This document shows, piece by piece, positions 8,235 to 16,892 of a stretch of 40,672 nt of DNA. Below the pieces are notes generated by a model. The model saw only the letters and a program-made list of their open reading frames with translations. It searched no databases and had not been told where the DNA came from. This DNA comes from CAZDBA01 sp964503615. Its GTDB lineage: Bacteria > Planctomycetota > Planctomycetia > Pirellulales > Pirellulaceae. Numbering within the stretch: the first letter of the stretch is position 1; each line of letters starts with the position of its first letter. The stretch is taken from assembly GCA_964503615.1 (NCBI GenBank), contig CAZDBA010000022.1:1-40672 (forward strand), written 5' to 3'. The translations under genes and the position numbers were made by a program.

Positions 8235-9830
8235 CTAACCCGCGCTCAGCTTTTCATCGCTACCTTCTTTTCCATCGACGGCGGCAGATGATTCGATCTT
8301 CGTCCTCGACTGTGGATTACCGAGCATGTGGTAATCGCCCTTCAGATTGAAAAGCAACAAGTAGCCCTCGCATTCGATCTGGATACTTCGATTTTCAACA
8401 CTCCGAACCGTCCAATTTTTTTCGTCCAATTCAAAGGAATCACCAACCGCAGGCTCCAAATACTCGTTAGTAGGCCTGACATGCAAAACCAACGAGGTCC
8501 GGCCCCCTATGACTCGCCGCACGCTGACAATACTGGTGGCTGGAGCAAGACGAGCCTTGGTAGATTCGGTGATGGTCAACACGAATTCATGCTCTGTCGA
8601 TTTTGACGGCGTAGCGTTGTCAGAAACTTTAAACACCATTCTATATTGCCCAGCCGGTTGAGCTGGACAGCTGAACGTAGCGTACTTTGATCGATCATTG
8701 GACTGATTAAATTTGGCGCCCTCGATTTCGCAGGAGAGCATTTCAAAGCTGAGTTGATCACCGCGATCGGAATCGGTTGCCTCGACTTTAAAGGAGATAT
8801 CGTCCATGCTCTCTTCAAGCTTTTTTGACTTGGTCGTAAAGCTAGGAGCGACGTTGTCTTCGATCGTTAATGTGAATTTTTGCTGATCTGATTTATTGGG
8901 TGCACCCGTGTCAGTTACTTTCAGCTCAAACTCGTAGGTTCCAGGAGCCAACTTGGGGCAAGTAAAAATGGCACTGCGGTCTTTTTCGCGTTTCTGCTCC
9001 AGTTTCGCTCCGTTCAGCGGACACGAAAGCAATTCGAACGTCAGCAGGTCATTCTTGTCTTTGTCCTCGGCACTGATTTTGAACGAAACTGTATCTCCAG
9101 ATGGTTTAAGAGAGTGCTTTGTCCTCGAAATACGAGGAGCAACATTAGGCGGTCCAAACATGTTTCGGTACAAGATCGCTTTGTCATACTCGGCCAGCGA
9201 CTTTTCGACCGGGCGATACGTGTTTTCAAATTCACGTGCTTCGTCTGCATCGGCCATCGACGCAACGTCGATATTCAAAACCAGATTATAGGTGCCGTCT
9301 CTGTCGTATTCTTTTTCCCCTGCCGAGGGGGAATTGCCGGGTTCGATTGTAAGCTCCGAAATACGGTGCAGCATGTCCAAGCTGTAGAACTTATGAAGAA
9401 AGCTTGTGATCTGCGTCAAACGTCCAGTACTACGCAGAGTAAAACTGACCTGATCAAAGACCTTGGTTCGCCCCTTTTTGCCAATGTAGTTAACTGCCTT
9501 CCTGCTTTTTTCCTGGGTCGATTTAAGTGTCAGACCACATTCATCATGGGCAAGGTTTTCAATGTATTGTATGTACTGTGTGATGCTGCGATTTAGATCC
9601 TGGGGAAGGCAAAATTGTCGGTAGTATTCACGTCTTACGTTTGCGGTTGCCGCTTGAAGCTGAAGTGTTTCCTGTTCTGCGATCTGGCTGTCAATGCTAT
9701 GTTTTTTAGTGTTGTTAGCCTTATACGACCCCATAAACGACATGAAACCAAAAAAGATAGTGCACAACGGAACCAGGCACAGGACCACAATGGCCAGCAT
9801 TCGTTCTCGTTCGGACAGATTCTTAAACAT
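8235..9830 (-). CDS. PilO/GspM-like assembly protein with two Ig-like repeats and a PilP/GspC-like C-terminal domain
   Basis: Last gene of the gsp operon, encoding 531 residues from the ATG at 9830 (a TTG two codons upstream is less likely). A membrane helix at about 11-33 and a coiled region to about 75 are followed by a ferredoxin-like PilO/GspM periplasmic domain (about 78-195). Two homologous cadherin/Ig-like repeats follow at about 228-323 and 328-421. Each has a matching cysteine pair (C270/C291 and C367/C388) and an AGxYxxxxKVxDxxxP-type strand. Residues about 435-502 form a small beta domain with a VGDSFELDEKNWTVRSVEN segment reminiscent of PilP or the GspC HR domain; this last assignment is tentative. 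The protein should sit in the inner membrane with GspL/GspF and reach into the periplasm. Ordinary PilO/GspM proteins are about 170-210 residues and lack the repeats. A 106-bp gap separates it from the upstream gene. Confidence 0.75.
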   Translation of the reverse strand: MFKNLSERERMLAIVVLCLVPLCTIFFGFMSFMGSYKANNTKKHSIDSQIAEQETLQLQAATANVRREYYRQFCLPQDLNRSITQYIQYIENLAHDECGLTLKSTQEKSRKAVNYIGKKGRTKVFDQVSFTLRSTGRLTQITSFLHKFYSLDMLHRISELTIEPGNSPSAGEKEYDRDGTYNLVLNIDVASMADADEAREFENTYRPVEKSLAEYDKAILYRNMFGPPNVAPRISRTKHSLKPSGDTVSFKISAEDKDKNDLLTFELLSCPLNGAKLEQKREKDRSAIFTCPKLAPGTYEFELKVTDTGAPNKSDQQKFTLTIEDNVAPSFTTKSKKLEESMDDISFKVEATDSDRGDQLSFEMLSCEIEGAKFNQSNDRSKYATFSCPAQPAGQYRMVFKVSDNATPSKSTEHEFVLTITESTKARLAPATSIVSVRRVIGGRTSLVLHVRPTNEYLEPAVGDSFELDEKNWTVRSVENRSIQIECEGYLLLFNLKGDYHMLGNPQSRTKIESSAAVDGKEGSDEKLSAG

Positions 9831-9942
9831 GTTCAACTTTCAAAGTTGCAAAGCGATGCCTGGCGGGGTGTCGCTTTTGCGTTTGATCTCAGGTGTTTGA
9901 TTCGTGTGATGGGGCTATTGTCGATTGCGTTTTCTTCAGGCT

Positions 9943-11463
9943 CTATTGAGTCTCTTCCGTATTGCTTTCGGGAGGGTCACCGTACAACGAGCGATTTGCA
10001 ATCTCGTCCATACGTTCCCGAGTTGCATCCAGATCCCGTTCGATCTCCAAATCCAAATCAGTGCTCACAGGGTATTCTTTTGATTTGTTGTTGGCCGTCG
10101 TGCTGCTAGGGGAAAGCCCATAGGGTCGGTCGGCGAGCGCGTGTCTCAAGTCAGAACTGGTCGACATCTGCTTCAGGCGAAAAGCCATGTTGATTGTTGT
10201 TTTGTCTCTCGCAATTCGGCCAAAAAATCTGTCGACTACAAGCTGATCCGCATCGAGAGTCGCACTGCTGGTTGCTTCCAATTCGTCCAACCAGTTAGGT
10301 GCACTACTCATCCAAGCGTCGACCTTTTCAACCTCACCAAGTATCTGCACGACGCTTTTACTGCCTTGAGGGACCAAACCTTCGTTTTCGTTTTTCAGCG
10401 CAGTCAGCCGCATATTCTTTTGTTTGATCGAGTTTGCTTGTCCGCGAAGTGAGCTCCAGCAAAGAAATATACCGCACAAAAACAACGCAGCGATCGAGCC
10501 ACCAATGATGAGACTTCGTCGATTGTCCTTCTTTTCGACAACCGCTTTTTTTGCGTTGACGAAGTCCATAGTAAAAGGCTCGCTCTTGCCTGACTGAAGC
10601 AAGCACCCCACCAACGAAGCGTATTTCTCCGCCGTCTCTGGCATCTCGCCATTCAGCTGTATTTGGCTGAACGGATCAACAAAGTCAGTTTTGCATTCCA
10701 ACTGTTCAACAATTGGCTCACTGAGCGAGCCAAACTTTGAATCGGATCCGATCAACACGACCTTGGACAAATCGCGATTACCAATACGTCGTTGCGCCGA
10801 AGCCAACGTCCGCTTGATCTCCATCGGCAAAGTTTTTCCCAAACCGCTCATATCGCTATCCGCATTGATACGGACAGTACGTGTCAAAATCGGTGAACCG
10901 TTGTTGACCAAAGTCAGGTCGATTTGGTCACCGTTCGGATCGGCAATCAGGAACAACTCACCCTGCTGAAGCGACTTGGGCAGTAAATCCAACGTTGCGA
11001 ACGGTCGCAATACGACATTTTTCAGTTTAAGTCCCGCAGCCGTGCAGACACTGGCGAACCATTCCGACTCCTGATTCGGTAAAGCGGCGGCCAGTACTTC
11101 GCGCTCAGTCGTTTCGTCACCACTGAGAGGAATGTAGTCGATACTCCAGTTTTCGGTGACTGACGCAAAATCAGCTTTTGATTTGAAACGAACGAGACTT
11201 GGCAATTCGTTATCCGGAGCGGGCGGAACTTTGATTTCTCGAATCTCAACCATTGCACGCGGCACGACGACGATCGCGTCGCCTCGGCTGATTCCGTTTT
11301 CGCTAAGAGCTTGTTTGAGTTTCTCGCCGATCTGATCGATACTATCGTCCGAGGTAAATGACAGCGCAAACGCATGTCGAATCCGAATCTGCTTTGCCTG
11401 TGTCTGGGCAGCAGCGACTCGGATTTCGTCACCATCAAATTCTAATGCGATTAAATTCGCCAT
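9943..11463 (-). CDS. PilM/GspL-like protein fused to a PilN-like membrane segment
   Basis: 506 residues. The N-terminal 300 resemble the actin-like PilM/cytoplasmic GspL fold (start MANLIALEFDGDEIRVA, with AIVVVPRAMVEIREIKVP near 63-80 and a KVVLIGSDSKFG stretch near 234-245). A single membrane helix lies at about 317-339, followed by a coiled-coil and a PilN/GspL-like periplasmic part, with a low-complexity tail from about 440. It therefore combines what are PilM and PilN in type IV pili, which is the GspL arrangement. In type II secretion GspL recruits the GspE ATPase to the membrane and pairs with GspM, encoded next. The start is ATG, and the gene lies 18 bp after gspK. Confidence 0.8.
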   Translation of the reverse strand: MANLIALEFDGDEIRVAAAQTQAKQIRIRHAFALSFTSDDSIDQIGEKLKQALSENGISRGDAIVVVPRAMVEIREIKVPPAPDNELPSLVRFKSKADFASVTENWSIDYIPLSGDETTEREVLAAALPNQESEWFASVCTAAGLKLKNVVLRPFATLDLLPKSLQQGELFLIADPNGDQIDLTLVNNGSPILTRTVRINADSDMSGLGKTLPMEIKRTLASAQRRIGNRDLSKVVLIGSDSKFGSLSEPIVEQLECKTDFVDPFSQIQLNGEMPETAEKYASLVGCLLQSGKSEPFTMDFVNAKKAVVEKKDNRRSLIIGGSIAALFLCGIFLCWSSLRGQANSIKQKNMRLTALKNENEGLVPQGSKSVVQILGEVEKVDAWMSSAPNWLDELEATSSATLDADQLVVDRFFGRIARDKTTINMAFRLKQMSTSSDLRHALADRPYGLSPSSTTANNKSKEYPVSTDLDLEIERDLDATRERMDEIANRSLYGDPPESNTEETQ

Positions 11464-11481
11464 CGTTTTCTTTCAGGAAAT

Positions 11482-13059
11482 TTACTCTTCGATAAAGTCG
11501 ACCCCTAGAACATCCAGTGAATATGCCCCAGGAACATGGCTCTTGCTCCTTAAGGATAGGATGCGGGGAATGGGAACTGAGGTATCAACAATCAATTCTG
11601 CCCTAGAATTACCGATTCCATCGTCGAAAAAGCCAACAATTTCCGCCTTATAAACATCACCGCCCGCACAAATAAACGGGTACATCAAACGCATGGTCGA
11701 AAGGTCACAAACGGCGGCACCTTCGGTAATCAGCCAAGTCTCGTAGCGGCGGTTAAGATCGGTCAGATTGGGATCGTTCAATTCGTACTCGCGAAAGTTC
11801 AAAATGAACTCCAGAATCTCTTCGTTCATTCCAGGAATCGATTCCAACACTCGTGTTGGGGCCTGCATGATATTGATTCGTCCCGGAACATCAGGACCAA
11901 CGAACGTTGTGATCGATTCCATAATCAGCGGCATCTGAGAAGAAGCCCTCTCAAAAACAAACGGCGATGGAATCAAAACGCCATCGACTTGGGTATTGGC
12001 ATCGATCAAGTCCAGAATCTGGGTAAAAGTAAAGGCAGGTACTGCGGAACTCAAATCGGGCAGTTCCCAATTGTCGACCGCGGCCTGATCGACCTGTTCG
12101 TCCGGCTCAGGAAAGTAAGGCCCCGAGATTCGATACTGAACAATGAACTTGGCCCACTCGTCACTCAATGAAGCTCGCAGATCGGTATAGAGCTGTTCCA
12201 AATTCGGCTCGTTAATATTCACACGTGTCAAACCGTCTGAGTTCACATTAGATTCTTTGCTGTAAAGCGTGAGATAGTTCGCCCAGCCCAACAACATATC
12301 GTCTTCAAGAGAACTCGCGCTACTACTGTTGCTTTCCTCTTGATCGATGATGCCGTTGCGGTTCGTATCACTTCCAAACAGAAGTAGCGGCGTTACACCA
12401 CGCACCAACAGCAGTTCATCAAGACTATCCAACGGGCCATTCTTTGCTTCGTAACCTGGATTCAAGCCCGTGTAATGAGAGGACTCAGTTCCAAACTCTC
12501 GGACCTCATCGTTGACATCGACCCAATCCAAAATCGCATCTGCGATCTCTTCGGTCATTTCGGGCAATGCCATCAACAATTGTCGTCCGCCACCAGGAAC
12601 CCAAGTATCAGCAAAGGGCAACGTGTTCAAATTGATCTTACTTGACTCATCGACCAAACCGTACCGATAGCCAGAAGGGTTCCCATCGTCGTCCAAGTTC
12701 GGAGCAATGATTGTGAACCGTCCGATTTTTTCAGGGTCACTCGGGTCGACGCCAACTTCAATCGCAAACATCCCTTCGCCAGGTGTCTCGCCGTTGTCCC
12801 AAATCCCGCCTTTTTCCAAAATCGTATCGTCATCGTTTGAGAGAAAAAGACGTACGTAATCCACACCTGATTCTGCAAGGTACTTCGATTGGATTTGACG
12901 ACTCAACAGCGTGGAAGCTTCTTCCTCAACGACCATCATCGAGGTAAACGTGTAAGCGCAGAGAGAAAGTAAAACGACCGCGACCAGGCAAACGAGCAAG
13001 ATCGTGCCACTTCGTCGACGACCAAGATCGCCTTTTCTGTTTTGAGGACTAAATTTCAT
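11482..13059 (-). CDS. gspK: Type II secretion minor pseudopilin GspK
   Basis: 525 residues from the ATG at 13059; a TTG seven codons upstream is in frame but overlaps gspJ. A strong AGGAGG lies 13-18 bases upstream, embedded in the end of gspJ. The prepilin-type leader is basic (RKGDLGRRRSG), with a probable cut after the glycine, and is followed by a hydrophobic helix TILLVCLVAVVLLSLCA. Position +5 is not glutamate, as expected for GspK. The large periplasmic part contains the T2SSK-type LVDESSKINLNTLP and DAILDWVDVNDEVR segments. A loop DTNRNGIIDQEES (residues 231-243) looks like an EF-hand calcium site. GspK caps the pseudopilus tip with GspI and GspJ. Confidence 0.85.
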   Translation of the reverse strand: MKFSPQNRKGDLGRRRSGTILLVCLVAVVLLSLCAYTFTSMMVVEEEASTLLSRQIQSKYLAESGVDYVRLFLSNDDDTILEKGGIWDNGETPGEGMFAIEVGVDPSDPEKIGRFTIIAPNLDDDGNPSGYRYGLVDESSKINLNTLPFADTWVPGGGRQLLMALPEMTEEIADAILDWVDVNDEVREFGTESSHYTGLNPGYEAKNGPLDSLDELLLVRGVTPLLLFGSDTNRNGIIDQEESNSSSASSLEDDMLLGWANYLTLYSKESNVNSDGLTRVNINEPNLEQLYTDLRASLSDEWAKFIVQYRISGPYFPEPDEQVDQAAVDNWELPDLSSAVPAFTFTQILDLIDANTQVDGVLIPSPFVFERASSQMPLIMESITTFVGPDVPGRINIMQAPTRVLESIPGMNEEILEFILNFREYELNDPNLTDLNRRYETWLITEGAAVCDLSTMRLMYPFICAGGDVYKAEIVGFFDDGIGNSRAELIVDTSVPIPRILSLRSKSHVPGAYSLDVLGVDFIEE

Positions 13060-13063
13060 GGAC

Positions 13064-14029
13064 TTATTCTTCCTCCTCAATGATCTCAGAAACGGGAAGA
13101 TTCACGACGCTTCGATAACGCAACATTGTGTCCGGGTCAAAGCCCTGATATTGATCGGGGTTGTCCGAGTTGATTCGTTCTGGATCGAGTGTTACGACGA
13201 TTTCCACGGCCAATGGAAAACCGCCTCGTTCCAGGTTGTCCCACTCGGTATTCCAGTCTTCGCCATCAAAATAGCGAAACGTTAACTCGACGACTTCGGG
13301 TGCAATCAGATCAGCAAAATCGTCCGCGTCTTCCATAATCCCTTCTTCGCCGGCAAAATTCGCAACGGCGCGGTCGATGTTGCGGCGGTACAGTCCGCCC
13401 ATTTGATTCACTTCATCATTGAACAATGAGTTTCCAGAACCCCGCGAATCGCTGCCGGAGGGTCTGCCAACAAAGTAGCTAATGGCTTTCAGGTCCGAGG
13501 GTAATTGAACCTTGTCCTGATTCGAAACGATCTCGGTGTTATATTCATCCAAACGAGGCATGCGGCTGATGTCGACTGTGACCGACGTTTCTGTCCCGAT
13601 CAGGGTTGGACGACAATTGGCACAGTCTGACAGAGCCTCCTCTTCTTCCTCGGTCAATTCTTCTGTTTCGCTCTCAACTCCACTTTCGCCCGCTGCCGCT
13701 TCTTCGAGATCGGCGAACGAGTTCAGTAAGATGATATCTGACTCGTCGGTTCCCTCCAGGATTCCACCTACCAACAATTCAGACGCAGAAAGATTCTGAA
13801 CGCCTGTCACATCGTTCGGCTTGTACTGCAATGCAGCACGGAGATCGTTGCCGATCATCTGCATGATATTACGTGCCACCTGATGCTGTTCCAAATCACG
13901 CTGTTGATCGGTCAGTGTGTAAAGAAAAACATGAAACGATCCCGCAATCGATGCAAATATGATTACTGTGAGCGCAAGCGCCAGGATCAATTCCAGCAGC
14001 GAAAAACCAGCTTTGGCTATAACTTTCAT
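13064..14029 (-). CDS. gspJ: Type II secretion minor pseudopilin GspJ
   Basis: 321 residues from the ATG at 14029; the preceding GTG codon (14032) is an alternative that overlaps the gspI stop by one base. The leader KVIAKAG is cut before FSLLELILALALTVIIFASIAG, with glutamate at +5 of the mature protein. GspJ is a tip pseudopilin of the type II secretion pseudopilus. It is longer than typical GspJ (about 200 residues) because of an acidic, probably disordered insert near residues 105-135 that contains two cysteines (DCANCRP). The C-terminal IIEEEE is unusual, and its codons also carry the Shine-Dalgarno of gspK. Confidence 0.82.
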   Translation of the reverse strand: MKVIAKAGFSLLELILALALTVIIFASIAGSFHVFLYTLTDQQRDLEQHQVARNIMQMIGNDLRAALQYKPNDVTGVQNLSASELLVGGILEGTDESDIILLNSFADLEEAAAGESGVESETEELTEEEEEALSDCANCRPTLIGTETSVTVDISRMPRLDEYNTEIVSNQDKVQLPSDLKAISYFVGRPSGSDSRGSGNSLFNDEVNQMGGLYRRNIDRAVANFAGEEGIMEDADDFADLIAPEVVELTFRYFDGEDWNTEWDNLERGGFPLAVEIVVTLDPERINSDNPDQYQGFDPDTMLRYRSVVNLPVSEIIEEEE

Positions 14030-14031
14030 CA

Positions 14032-14442
14032 CTATTGCTCCAACGTATTTGGGTCGTAATCCGGGTCAGCCATAAATCGAACCACCGAAATCGCCAACGG
14101 CCGGGCAACTTGGGTTTGCTGTACCGTAACTGTTACGCTTAACAACCCGATCTGATCAGCTTCGGCCACGTCGACCGAATACTCCCAATCTGGATTCTCT
14201 GCGATCTCAACTCCGCCGGCGTTTTCTAAAGGTATCACTCCCGCTGCAACTTCAGCCATTTTGGTGTCAAGCAAAATGTTCGCGTCAGTCCGTGCCCGCG
14301 TTTCTATTGCACTGCGATAGCCAACTCCGAGCATTTGATAAAGGACAGCCATCGACACCCCCAAAATTGCAATCGCGAGAATGACTTCCAACAATGAAAG
14401 TCCCTTTCGATGATTTGACAAATTATTGGGTTTTAAGTTCAT
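14032..14442 (-). CDS. gspI: Type II secretion minor pseudopilin GspI
   Basis: 136 residues, the normal GspI size. The prepilin leader ends RKG, followed by LSLLEVILAIAILGVSMAVLYQML, with glutamate at +5 and leucine instead of phenylalanine at +1. GspI nucleates the pseudopilus tip together with GspJ and GspK, which follow it directly with overlaps or gaps of a few bases, so translation of the three is probably coupled. The start is ATG; no Shine-Dalgarno is visible. Confidence 0.85.
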   Translation of the reverse strand: MNLKPNNLSNHRKGLSLLEVILAIAILGVSMAVLYQMLGVGYRSAIETRARTDANILLDTKMAEVAAGVIPLENAGGVEIAENPDWEYSVDVAEADQIGLLSVTVTVQQTQVARPLAISVVRFMADPDYDPNTLEQ

Positions 14443-14474
14443 GGTCGAATAACAAGTAGGTGGTTGGTAATCGT

Positions 14475-15086
14475 TTAACGGACAAAAGGTTGAACGGTAG
14501 CTTGGCCAGTCAGTCCGCGCAGGGACACTTTCACCTCGTCCCCAGCTTCGTTCCGCAAGATCAGGACCGCATCTTGTGATGTACCATCGGGATAGAATAA
14601 AACCGGAATCATTTGCGAAACAGAAACCCCACTGTCCTCGACCGCTTGGACGGCACGTCCGCCTTCGATCGTTTCTGCAGCGACAAACACCGTGCCCACT
14701 GGTAAACGTTCGATGTCAAAACTGAATTCACTGACCCGGTTATCCAAGCCGTAGCTTTGTTCTTCTCGAAGAATACTGCCTTCGTTAAGCGTTCCGTTGA
14801 ACGGTACAACAGCAAACTGGGTCATCGAGGGACGAAACATAAACGCATAAACATCGCCGCTGCGAATCGCTCGTACACGTGCTCGCGCCATCTCGATTCG
14901 AACCCGCTCACCCGACTTTTCCAGTTTCTGCGAAACGAAAAATTTACTCATCGCTGGCAGGGACAACGATGCGATAATGACCATCAGCGTCGTTACGAGG
15001 ATGATCTCCAACAACGAGAAACCCGCTCGGGCAGAGCCTAAGCGGGATTCTTGCTGATAGATCTTTTTCTCGAAACGAAAATTCAT
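14475..15086 (-). CDS. gspH: Type II secretion minor pseudopilin GspH
   Basis: 203 residues. The leader of 22 residues ends SARAG, followed by FSLLEIILVTTLMVIIASLSLPAM, with E27 as the +5 glutamate. A FLPV-like beta region follows. Position in the operon (between gspG and gspI) and length fit GspH, a minor pseudopilin of the shaft-tip boundary. The start is ATG. The C-terminal part reads as beta strands with no unusual features. Confidence 0.82.
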   Translation of the reverse strand: MNFRFEKKIYQQESRLGSARAGFSLLEIILVTTLMVIIASLSLPAMSKFFVSQKLEKSGERVRIEMARARVRAIRSGDVYAFMFRPSMTQFAVVPFNGTLNEGSILREEQSYGLDNRVSEFSFDIERLPVGTVFVAAETIEGGRAVQAVEDSGVSVSQMIPVLFYPDGTSQDAVLILRNEAGDEVKVSLRGLTGQATVQPFVR

Positions 15087-15128
15087 ATCGGGTTCAAATG
15101 GGTTTCAATTGGCTAAACCGCGGGGCGA

Positions 15129-15584
15129 TTACTGCTGTTGCCTCATTTCCTCAGGCGAAGGAATATCATCCTCCGTGTTGGCTTGCCCGTCCTGACCCGG
15201 TGAAACGATCGTGACGCTTTGATTCTTTTCATCAGCGTTGTAAGTATAATTCTGGCCCCATGGGTCACGAACCTCATCGTTTGTCAAAGTATCCCTGTCC
15301 AGGTAAGGACCTTTCCATTTTCCGGCGGCGACTTGAGCTGGTTGAGCGACCAAATCTTGCAGGGTTGAGGGAAAACGTCCCACGTGCAACTTGTACTGCT
15401 TGCAAGCACCCTTCAAAGTACTGATCTGCGAGCGAGTTGCATCGCCTTGCGCGTTCTGTTGCATATTCAAAAATGCGAAACCGACCATCGATGCCATGAC
15501 TACCAAGATGGCCATTACCAATAGCAGTTCCATCAACGTGAAACCACGACGAGTGCGATTGTTTCGACGACGTTGAATCTTCAT
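15129..15584 (-). CDS. gspG: Type II secretion major pseudopilin GspG
   Basis: 151 residues. The basic leader ends TRRG14, followed by FTLMELLLVMAILVVMASMVGF, with E19 at +5. The WGPYLDRDTLTNDEVRDPWGQNY-type segment (KWKGPYL, DPWG, then SPGQDGQANTEDDI) is the hallmark of GspG and includes the calcium-binding loop near the C terminus. It is the main subunit of the pseudopilus that pushes substrates through the secretin. GGAG six bases before the ATG gives it a better ribosome site than its neighbours, consistent with being the most abundant subunit. It is separated from gspF by 98 bp that contain a perfect 10-bp tandem repeat (15615-15634). Confidence 0.92.
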   Translation of the reverse strand: MKIQRRRNNRTRRGFTLMELLLVMAILVVMASMVGFAFLNMQQNAQGDATRSQISTLKGACKQYKLHVGRFPSTLQDLVAQPAQVAAGKWKGPYLDRDTLTNDEVRDPWGQNYTYNADEKNQSVTIVSPGQDGQANTEDDIPSPEEMRQQQ

Positions 15585-15614
15585 TAATTACTCCAAAGTG
15601 TTCAAAAGTTAATT

Positions 15615-15634
15615 TTGATGTTTGTTGATGTTTG
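15615..15634. repeat. Two-copy 10-bp tandem repeat in the gspF-gspG gap
   Basis: TTGATGTTTG occurs twice in direct succession (15615-15624 and 15625-15634). It lies in the untranslated leader of gspG, the only sizeable gap among gspE-K, so an internal promoter or processing site here is possible but not shown. Confidence 0.5.
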
Positions 15635-15682
15635 TACTTAAGTCTTACTAATCTGGATCAAATTTGTTTCAAGAAGATCCTG

Positions 15683-16885
15683 TTATTGCATTGCTGCACC
15701 CATTTTCATGATTGGCAACAATAACGCGATCACCACGATCAAAATAATGACCGCCATAATCACAAGCATGATTGGCTCGACCAACTTGACCATCAAGTCC
15801 AATCTGCGAATCGTGTCTTTTTCGAGTCGTTCAGCGATGTTTACAAGTACTGTATCCAACGTGTTGGACTCTTCAGCGACACTAATCATCTCCGTTACCG
15901 TCTTGGGAAACTGCCCCGATTTCTCAAGTGGTTCTGAAAGTGTCTGACCCGACGAAATATTCTCCGTTGCTTTTTCAATGGAATCGGCCAAAACGACGTT
16001 ACCCGCCGCAGCCCGACTGATTTCAAGCGATTTCAGGATCGGAACACCATTTTTCAATAGTGTACCTAATACGCGACAAAATCGACTGACAGCCAGATTG
16101 CGGAAGATCGTTCCGAACATCGGAAGCTTCAACATCAGTTGGCTGGAATAACGTTTCCCAGCTTCACTACGTAATTGAACCCTGAGAAAGAAATAAAGTG
16201 CCGCAATTCCGATGAAAAGGAACAAACCGTACCTATTCATCCAGTCGCTAAAACCAAGTAAATAGTCGGTCAGCGGGGGTAATTCCCCCTGTTTTCGTAA
16301 TTGATCAAACATGACAGCAAATTTCGGCACGAAAAACACCAGTAGAACGACTACCACAGCCGTGCCCATCGATGCCAAAATCGCGGGATAGATCAAAGAT
16401 CCGATTGTTCGTTGTTTCAATTCGGCCTGCTGTTCTGTGAATTTGGAAACTCTTTCCAAAGCCTCTTCAAGAAAGCCACCCTCAGTTCCCGCTTTGGCCA
16501 TATTCACAGCCATATCACTAAAGACTTTGGGGTGACGTTGAAACGCTTCGCCGATCGTCTCACCATCTTCAACGCGAGAGATCACGTCCTCCATCGCCTT
16601 TTTCAGTGGCAATGAAGCGGTTTGATCGCGGAGAATTGCCATCGCTCGCAACAGCGGAACACCGTTGGAAATCAGCGAAGCCAACTGCGAGTAAAAGTCA
16701 GCGATAACCTGCCCGCTAACTCGACCGCTAATCTGAAGCTTGCGTTCTTTTTGTTCATCGACTTCGACAGGAAACAACTGCTTGCTGGTTAGCAAATTGA
16801 TCACGTCTCGTTCGTTGGCAGCATCCAAGCTACCTGAAACTTTTTTGCCGCCGGCATCCCGAGCGATGTAGGAATAACTTGGCAT
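15683..16885 (-). CDS. gspF: Type II secretion platform protein GspF
   Basis: 400 residues when started at the ATG at 16885 (MPSYSYIARDAGGKKVSG), the standard GspF/PilC beginning; a start at 16954 would overlap gspE and add 23 unlike residues. Two repeated cytoplasmic T2SSF domains (about 40-165 and 245-365) are each followed by membrane helices: about 170-200, a second near 220-240, and a last hydrophobic stretch LVEPIMLVIMAVIILIVVIA near the C terminus. GspF is the polytopic inner-membrane platform that couples the GspE ATPase to pseudopilus assembly. It starts 7 bp after gspE. Confidence 0.92.
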   Translation of the reverse strand: MPSYSYIARDAGGKKVSGSLDAANERDVINLLTSKQLFPVEVDEQKERKLQISGRVSGQVIADFYSQLASLISNGVPLLRAMAILRDQTASLPLKKAMEDVISRVEDGETIGEAFQRHPKVFSDMAVNMAKAGTEGGFLEEALERVSKFTEQQAELKQRTIGSLIYPAILASMGTAVVVVLLVFFVPKFAVMFDQLRKQGELPPLTDYLLGFSDWMNRYGLFLFIGIAALYFFLRVQLRSEAGKRYSSQLMLKLPMFGTIFRNLAVSRFCRVLGTLLKNGVPILKSLEISRAAAGNVVLADSIEKATENISSGQTLSEPLEKSGQFPKTVTEMISVAEESNTLDTVLVNIAERLEKDTIRRLDLMVKLVEPIMLVIMAVIILIVVIALLLPIMKMGAAMQ

Positions 16886-16892
16886 CCTTGCT

